From an uncultured bacterium (GTDB lineage Bacteria; Hydrothermota; Tepidihabitantia; Tepidihabitantales; DTDR01): a DNA stretch of 64,000 nt. Below are positions 59,209 to 64,000 of the stretch, in pieces. The stretch lies in assembly GCA_938040315.1 (NCBI GenBank), contig CALHQW010000025.1, positions 1-64,000 of the forward strand, in the 5' to 3' direction. The notes under the pieces are model-generated. The model had not been told where the DNA came from, did no database searches, and saw only the letters and a program-made list of their open reading frames with translations. Position 1 is the stretch's first letter. Each line of letters begins with the position of its first letter. The translations under genes were made by a program, and so were the position numbers.

Positions 59209-60542
59209 TGTTAGTAATTCTTCTTTTTCTCTTTTTTAGTAATTTGCCGGTTGATTCTTTTAGTTATTCCCTTTGGGGTGATAAGGAAATTCCAATTTTT
59301 ATATATTTTAAATTTAAAAATATTCCGGCAACTTTAAAAATTGATTGGGGCGACGGTAAAATTGAGAGTTTAGAAGTAAAATGGGTAATTTATGAAGCAG
59401 AACATAAATACGAAAAACCGGGCAAATATATAATTAAAATAAAAATTGATAAAGATTATTTTATGACTACTGATACGGTTACTATTTTTGAAGAGATTTT
59501 TATTGGAAGAGTAAATTTAGCAGATAGGGTTTATAGCAGTTGTGCAATTGATAAAGAAGAGAATATTTATCTTGGCGATGTCAAAGGAAATTTTTATTCC
59601 TTTAATTTATTAGGTCAAATGAGATTTAATTTTCTTGCCAGTGGCAAAATTTATAGTAGTCCCTTAATTGTTGATACTTTGATCTATTTTGGTGCCGATT
59701 CTTTTTTATACTGTTTAACTAAAAATGGAAAATTGGTTTTCCAAAATAAATTATCAGGTGAAATTTATAACACTCCCACTTTCTTGCCACCGGATAAAGT
59801 GGTTATCTCTTCTGATGATGGTAACCTTTATATTTTTAATCTTTTTGGTAAGAAGATAAAGGAGATAAAATTTCCTGCGGAATTGAGTGATATTTCAGTT
59901 GATGAAAAAAATAATTTGATTTTTTCTTCTGGTTCCCAAGTTTATTCTTTAAATTCTAAAGGGAAAATTAACTTTAAATTTAATTCCTTAGAAGATGATG
60001 AATTTTTTCCAGCACCAACAATTACTAAAGATTATCTTTTGTGTGGTTGTGAAGATGGTTATTTATATTTGTTAGATAAGAAAAAGGGTAAATTAATAAA
60101 AAGAATTGCTACTTTTGATGAAGATGCAATCAAGACTGAAGTGATTATTGATGAAGAAGGAAAGTTTTATTTTGGTGACGACGGTGGAAAATTATATGTT
60201 TACGATGGTAAATTGATTTCTCTTTTTGAAGCGGAGGATGCGATTATTTCTACTCCTTTAATTATTAAAAGGGATGGTAAAAAAATAATTTTTATTTTGG
60301 ATGAAATGGGCTATCTTTATGCCTTAAATGAAAAGGGAAAAATATTATTTAAAATGGAAATCTGTTCAAGCGAGAAAGATTTATACCAAACTCCCTCTTT
60401 TCTTTTTGTTCAGGATAAATTAATTATTCCATCTTGGGATGGTTATTTATATGCTTTTCGAATAGAAGGGGAGGTTATAAAAAGTGAATGGTTCACTTAT
60501 CGGGCTAACTTTTCTCGTAATGGCAAAATAAATAAAAAATGA
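59208..60542 (+). CDS. PKD-domain / PQQ-like beta-propeller protein
   Basis: 444 residues from ATG at 59208, which overlaps the previous stop. A signal segment (1-14) is followed by a PKD-like domain (about 20-95) with IDWGDGKIESLEV and AEHKYEKPGKYIIKI. The rest (about 100-440) is a PQQ-type beta-propeller, seen as repeated blades such as IDKEENIYLGDVKGNFYSF, LIYFGADSFLYCLTKNGKLV and LLCGCEDGYLYLLDKKKGKL. It is probably periplasmic or cell-surface and may bind protein or ligand; the function is not known. It shares the operon with two PPIases and two propeller-like proteins. Confidence 0.8.
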   Translation: MLVILLFLFFSNLPVDSFSYSLWGDKEIPIFIYFKFKNIPATLKIDWGDGKIESLEVKWVIYEAEHKYEKPGKYIIKIKIDKDYFMTTDTVTIFEEIFIGRVNLADRVYSSCAIDKEENIYLGDVKGNFYSFNLLGQMRFNFLASGKIYSSPLIVDTLIYFGADSFLYCLTKNGKLVFQNKLSGEIYNTPTFLPPDKVVISSDDGNLYIFNLFGKKIKEIKFPAELSDISVDEKNNLIFSSGSQVYSLNSKGKINFKFNSLEDDEFFPAPTITKDYLLCGCEDGYLYLLDKKKGKLIKRIATFDEDAIKTEVIIDEEGKFYFGDDGGKLYVYDGKLISLFEAEDAIISTPLIIKRDGKKIIFILDEMGYLYALNEKGKILFKMEICSSEKDLYQTPSFLFVQDKLIIPSWDGYLYAFRIEGEVIKSEWFTYRANFSRNGKINKK

Positions 60543-61750
60543 TAATTATTTTGCCGTTACTTTTTTCTTACTTTTCTCAAGCCAATATTTATGGAGAATT
60601 CATTTTGACCAATGAGATTGGTTCTTTTATTCTTCCTAAATTCTCTTTCTCTTCGCCTTTGGAGAGAAAAAAAAGTTTACTTTTTTTAGAAAATTATAAT
60701 AAAATTATCCTCTATTCGGAAGGAGTCTTTAAACCATTAATTTTTGATATTAAAGGAAATTATTTAGGTTATTTGGAGACCGTCTTTTATTATGCTCAGA
60801 AGGTTGAGTATCAAAAGAAAGAAATGGTTGTTCTTCCGAAAGGTAATATATTAGGATTTTATACTTTAAAAAATAAAAATCTTAATCTTTATCGTAAATT
60901 ATTGATAAATGAATATATCGAAAGTTTTGATTTTCTTACAAATCACGATTCTCTTTTTATTGTTTTAAGTTGTAGTGATAAAAAAGAGAACAAAATAAAA
61001 ATTTATAATCAAAATTTTAAATTAATCACCGAAAGGGTAATTGATGAAAAATTTTTTATCAAAAATCTTGATACTTTCCTTTTGGCAATTGGAAAGGATT
61101 TAAAAAGAATAATGCTCTTAAATAGAAATTTACAAATCCTTTGGGAATTTAATTTAAAAGATTTATTTATTAATGATTTTGCCCTTTGGGAAAGTCTTTT
61201 AATTTTAGTTTGTGGTAATTTAAACCAGGATAAAGGAAGGCTTTATTTTTTATCGTTTAAAAAGGGTAAAATTTTAGAAACCTTCCCCTTTGATTATTTT
61301 TATCCCCTTGCTTTTAATAGTATAAAGGTTGCTGATATTGATAACGATACCGAAAAGGAAATTGTGGTGACCGCTTCCGGCAGAAAGGGAGAAATAATTA
61401 TTTTTAAAATAATAAAAGATAAATTAATCTTAAAGAAAAAAAGAACCTTTTCTTCTTTTACCTCCTTAGTAAATATGGTTAATGTCCAGATTTTAGGTGT
61501 TGATGATTTTATTTATGATAAAAATAATAATAAAGAGTTAATTTTATTAATTACTTATGAAGAAAAAAAAGATGTTTTTTTATTGAATAATTTTAATTCT
61601 GGCGAAATTCTGCTTTTAGATAATAAATTTAAAGATATTGCTGATTTAGATCTGGATTTTCCTCTTAGCGATTTTTTAATCCTTAATCAAAAAAATAAGA
61701 AAAGAACAGTTTTAGTTGTCCTTACGGAAAAATTAAAATTTTATGAATAG
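60539..61750 (+). CDS. Exported propeller-like protein with VCBS/FG-GAP-like motif
   Basis: 403 residues, not recognised as a family. A signal peptide (1-15) is followed by Tyr/Phe/Leu-rich strands throughout, consistent with a beta-propeller. Around residues 260-285 IKVADIDNDTEKEIVVTASG matches the calcium-binding-type repeat of VCBS/FG-GAP proteins (DxDxDxxxE). The gene overlaps the previous one by 4 bp (ATGA) and the next by 8 bp. Role unknown; likely part of an envelope sensing or scaffold system with its neighbours. Confidence 0.65.
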   Translation: MIIILPLLFSYFSQANIYGEFILTNEIGSFILPKFSFSSPLERKKSLLFLENYNKIILYSEGVFKPLIFDIKGNYLGYLETVFYYAQKVEYQKKEMVVLPKGNILGFYTLKNKNLNLYRKLLINEYIESFDFLTNHDSLFIVLSCSDKKENKIKIYNQNFKLITERVIDEKFFIKNLDTFLLAIGKDLKRIMLLNRNLQILWEFNLKDLFINDFALWESLLILVCGNLNQDKGRLYFLSFKKGKILETFPFDYFYPLAFNSIKVADIDNDTEKEIVVTASGRKGEIIIFKIIKDKLILKKKRTFSSFTSLVNMVNVQILGVDDFIYDKNNNKELILLITYEEKKDVFLLNNFNSGEILLLDNKFKDIADLDLDFPLSDFLILNQKNKKRTVLVVLTEKLKFYE

Positions 61751-63725
61751 CCTATTTCTTCTTTTTATCCTTAATCTTTCCTCTTATTTCATTTTTTTAA
61801 AAGGAGAAAAAGGGAGAAAAATTGATGAACGAAAAATCAAGAAAAATTTGGTAAAACAGTATATTTCCCAAAAGGATTGGAAAATTTTTTCCCAGATGGA
61901 AGATATTGTTTATCAAAAAGATATTGAAAACTTTCTTTATGGATTTTTGAAAAATAAAGTTTATCAAATTAAAAAAAGGGAGCCAGTAAATTTATATTTC
62001 CGAATTAAAAAGTTGGCCTTAATGGAAGGTAAAAAAGAAATTTACCTTATTTTGATTGGTGAAAGGGAGTTTACGGTATTAAATAAAAATTTAGATATTC
62101 TTTATTATAGAGACTTTGGTGAAAAGATAGAAAATTCTATTTTGGAAGATCGAAATTTTAATAATGAAGAGGAAGTTTATCTGATTTTTAAAAATAAAAT
62201 CTTTTATTTTTCTTTTGAAAAAGAAATGTTTTGGGAATTAAATAATAATTGGATAAATCCTCAATGGTTGGTCAGCGACGGGCATTCATTATTTCTTGTC
62301 TTCGCTGATTCAATAGTTATCCTGGAGGAAAAATTAGAAACCAAAAAAATTTATCCTAAAAAAAATGAGAAATTTATTTTACTCACTTTAAAAAAGGATG
62401 GTTTTTTAATCCTCAGTAAGTTAGAAAATCGTTCGGTTGTTGCCTATGATAAAAATAAAAGAATAGAAATCTTTGGTAATTTTGATAAAATAGAAGGAAA
62501 AATTTTTAAAGATGGTTTTTTAATTAAAGCGGATAATAATCTTTTTTTTATTAACCGTTCTCTTTCTTATTTTGAAAAGATTATTGAACACTCTCAAATA
62601 AAGGAAATTAAAGATTATAAAATCTTTGATTTAAATGGCGATGGAAAAGAAGACCTTATTATAAGTGATGGTAATTATCTTTTTTACTTTTTAAACAATT
62701 CCTTAATCTTAGAAGAGGAACAAAGAAATTATTATCAAAGATTAATTAATCGGGTAAGAATAGGAAATTTATATGGTTATCAAGATTTGCTTATAACCCT
62801 TTTAAATCTTAGTGCGCAAGTAGGGTTACCTTTTTTAGAAATTGAGAAAAAAATTGAAAAGGCAGTTAGAAAATATTATGTTGCAAAAATCCAACAACAA
62901 TTATTTTTAAGTAGTTTTTTATCGGTCTTTTTTGTTCTTTTTATTATGCTATTTATTAGGCCAATTTTTCTCAAAGTTAAAAATAAAAAATGGCGATTGG
63001 AAAACCGTTCTTTGCCTCAGTTGATTAAGATTATTGGCGATTTAGTTGCTTTAAATCATAACTATTTAATGAAAGGTAATTTTTTAGGAGCCCAGAATCG
63101 AATTAAAAAAATTAGCGAAGATTTTAAATTAGTAGAAGAAGAAGTTTTATATCTAAAAGAAACCTTGGAACCCAAATTTTTTATGGAAAATTATTTATCC
63201 CTTTTAAAGAAAATTTTTGATAACAAAAATATTGTTAATTTAATTACCTATCTAAAAGAGATAAACAAAAGTTTAGAGAAAAAAATGGTTTTTCAAAAGG
63301 TTAATTCTTTTGAGATAGAGGAGTATCTTAAAAAAGAAGGATATTATTTACTACAAGTTTACGACCCTTTTATTGGTGAAGATAATGAGAGTTATAAAGT
63401 TTTTTTAGATAAAAAAATAGAAAATTTTTTGATCCACTTGATAACCGATCATTTAAAATATGCTGGAAAAAAGGCGGTTATTATTTTAGAGAAGAAAGTT
63501 ATTACTGATTGGCAGAAGAAGATTATCTTACATTTTTATTCCGATGCGGAAAGTGAGATTGATTTAGAAAAAGGTCATTTAGCAGAAGAGATAAGGGAGA
63601 TAAAAAATAATTATTTTGAATATTTAAATATTAATAAGGGTTTTCAATTAGAAGAAAAGTTAGTTCTTATTTTTTCGGATTTAATTGGTATTATTGAAGG
63701 AATAATTAAAAGGAGTAAAATTTAA
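61743..63725 (+). CDS. Membrane sensor protein with divergent histidine-kinase-like C-terminus
   Basis: 660 residues. A signal or membrane segment (about 3-18) precedes an extracytoplasmic region of about 370 residues with propeller-like strands and a FDLNGDGKEDLIISDGN FG-GAP-type motif (about 297-313). One membrane helix (about 392-412, SFLSVFFVLFIMLFI) leads to a cytoplasmic part. That part has a helical region with ALNHNYLMKGNFLGAQNRI, whose His could be a phosphoacceptor, then LIHLITDHLKYAGKKAVII, which resembles an N-box. No clear G-box is seen, so kinase activity is uncertain. A receiver-like protein gene follows 3 bp later. Confidence 0.6.
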   Translation: MNSLFLLFILNLSSYFIFLKGEKGRKIDERKIKKNLVKQYISQKDWKIFSQMEDIVYQKDIENFLYGFLKNKVYQIKKREPVNLYFRIKKLALMEGKKEIYLILIGEREFTVLNKNLDILYYRDFGEKIENSILEDRNFNNEEEVYLIFKNKIFYFSFEKEMFWELNNNWINPQWLVSDGHSLFLVFADSIVILEEKLETKKIYPKKNEKFILLTLKKDGFLILSKLENRSVVAYDKNKRIEIFGNFDKIEGKIFKDGFLIKADNNLFFINRSLSYFEKIIEHSQIKEIKDYKIFDLNGDGKEDLIISDGNYLFYFLNNSLILEEEQRNYYQRLINRVRIGNLYGYQDLLITLLNLSAQVGLPFLEIEKKIEKAVRKYYVAKIQQQLFLSSFLSVFFVLFIMLFIRPIFLKVKNKKWRLENRSLPQLIKIIGDLVALNHNYLMKGNFLGAQNRIKKISEDFKLVEEEVLYLKETLEPKFFMENYLSLLKKIFDNKNIVNLITYLKEINKSLEKKMVFQKVNSFEIEEYLKKEGYYLLQVYDPFIGEDNESYKVFLDKKIENFLIHLITDHLKYAGKKAVIILEKKVITDWQKKIILHFYSDAESEIDLEKGHLAEEIREIKNNYFEYLNINKGFQLEEKLVLIFSDLIGIIEGIIKRSKI

Positions 63726-63728
63726 TAA

Positions 63729-64000
63729 ATGGAAAAGCCTTTAATTTTAGTAGTTGATGATTTAGAGGAGGCATATTGGGGATTGATAAATTTCATTAAA
63801 GAGAAGGAGGAAAAGATTTATCAAAATTTTGAATTTCTTTATTTTCAAGATTATTTTCAATTAAAGGAGTGGTATTCGAAGAATCGGGGGAAATTTGTTT
63901 CTTTAATTATTCAAGATGTTGATTATACTCATCTAAAAGATAAGAATAGACTTTTAAAGCAGAAAGATGGGCAATTTTTCCATTTAGAATTTTTTGATGA
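63729..64000 (+). CDS. Response-regulator receiver-like protein (partial, cut by window end)
   Basis: The first 90 codons are present and the gene runs off the window. The start MEKPLILVVDDLEEAYWGL has the acidic pair of a receiver domain, and VSLIIQDVDYTHL has the strand-plus-Asp arrangement of the phosphorylation site. The spacing and the IQDVDYT sequence are atypical, so it may be a diverged receiver or the N-terminus of a longer regulator. It starts 3 bp after the sensor-like gene, which supports a two-component pair. Confidence 0.6.
   Translation, partial: MEKPLILVVDDLEEAYWGLINFIKEKEEKIYQNFEFLYFQDYFQLKEWYSKNRGKFVSLIIQDVDYTHLKDKNRLLKQKDGQFFHLEFFD

Noticed and set aside
1-64000. tRNA or rRNA genes
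   Set aside because: The gaps between genes are mostly under 100 bp and AT-rich; I found no T-loop GTTCGAATC-like sequence with a cloverleaf and no rRNA core motif.

Overview
The window is a very AT-rich bacterial chromosome segment (roughly 30% G+C by eye, not computed). It is densely packed: genes are arranged in operons with 1-50 bp overlaps, and I see no rRNA or tRNA gene. An Omp85/BamA protein, an ExbB-ExbD-TonB set, outer-membrane beta-barrel proteins and several lipoproteins point to a diderm cell. A branched-polyamine synthase (BpsA), a two-domain protein disulfide oxidoreductase and a single-cluster 4Fe-4S ferredoxin of the Thermotoga type suggest a thermophile. Rubrerythrin, a ferritin-like protein, Fe/Mn SOD and a peroxiredoxin fit an anaerobe that meets oxygen occasionally. 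The protein families resemble those of candidate phyla such as WOR-3 (Stahlbacteria). That assignment is an inference from memory, not a search result.

Layout. 19-3194 (-): four overlapping membrane-protein genes of unknown function. 3290-5323 (+): ferritin-like protein, superoxide dismutase, membrane protein. 5324-5688: gene-free, with a 60-bp-period repeat pair resembling a CRISPR relic and a terminator. 5689-8520 (-): ferredoxin, formate-THF ligase, thioredoxin reductase. 8592-15551 (+): HAD phosphatase, ApbE, radical SAM AmrS, DUF4321, ValS, two envelope proteins, BioY. 15781-22309 (+): porin-like protein, coiled-coil protein, ExbB/ExbD/TonB, DnaE. 22416-26478 (+): SpeD and BpsA, then a Fur/PerR regulator with rubrerythrin, peroxiredoxin and PDO. 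26848-33667 (+): DUF5916-type barrel, ClpC, BamA. 33664-38448 (-): phosphohexomutase, GlmS, lipoprotein, RNase HII. 38539-46186 (+): glycine cleavage T, H, P1 and P2 with an embedded Cys-rich DUF6485 gene, then a MutL-type reactivase homologue, QueF and a queuosine-precursor transporter. 46183-48692: an accessory, decaying region with a GH114-like gene, a PD-(D/E)XK nuclease-like gene, a GNAT remnant and a truncated second copy of the queuosine transporter. 48693-55872 (-): macro domain, DUF192, GlyS, CvpA, membrane protein, UvrC, RtcB. 55959-57129 (+): SpeB-like ureohydrolase and two tandem Cys-rich mini-proteins. 57203-64000 (+): two parvulin-type PPIases, a PKD/beta-propeller protein, two further propeller-like proteins (the last apparently a divergent sensor kinase) and a partial receiver-like protein.

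Functional links. SpeD, BpsA and the SpeB-like enzyme could together make branched polyamines. Formate-THF ligase plus the glycine cleavage genes give parts of a glycine/one-carbon pathway. QueF and the transporter serve queuosine synthesis or salvage. A clear housekeeping promoter (TTGACT-N16/17-TATAAT) recurs across the window. In many operons its -10 box lies only 5-9 nt from the start codon and there is no Shine-Dalgarno sequence, which implies widespread leaderless transcripts, while internal genes often carry GGAGG.
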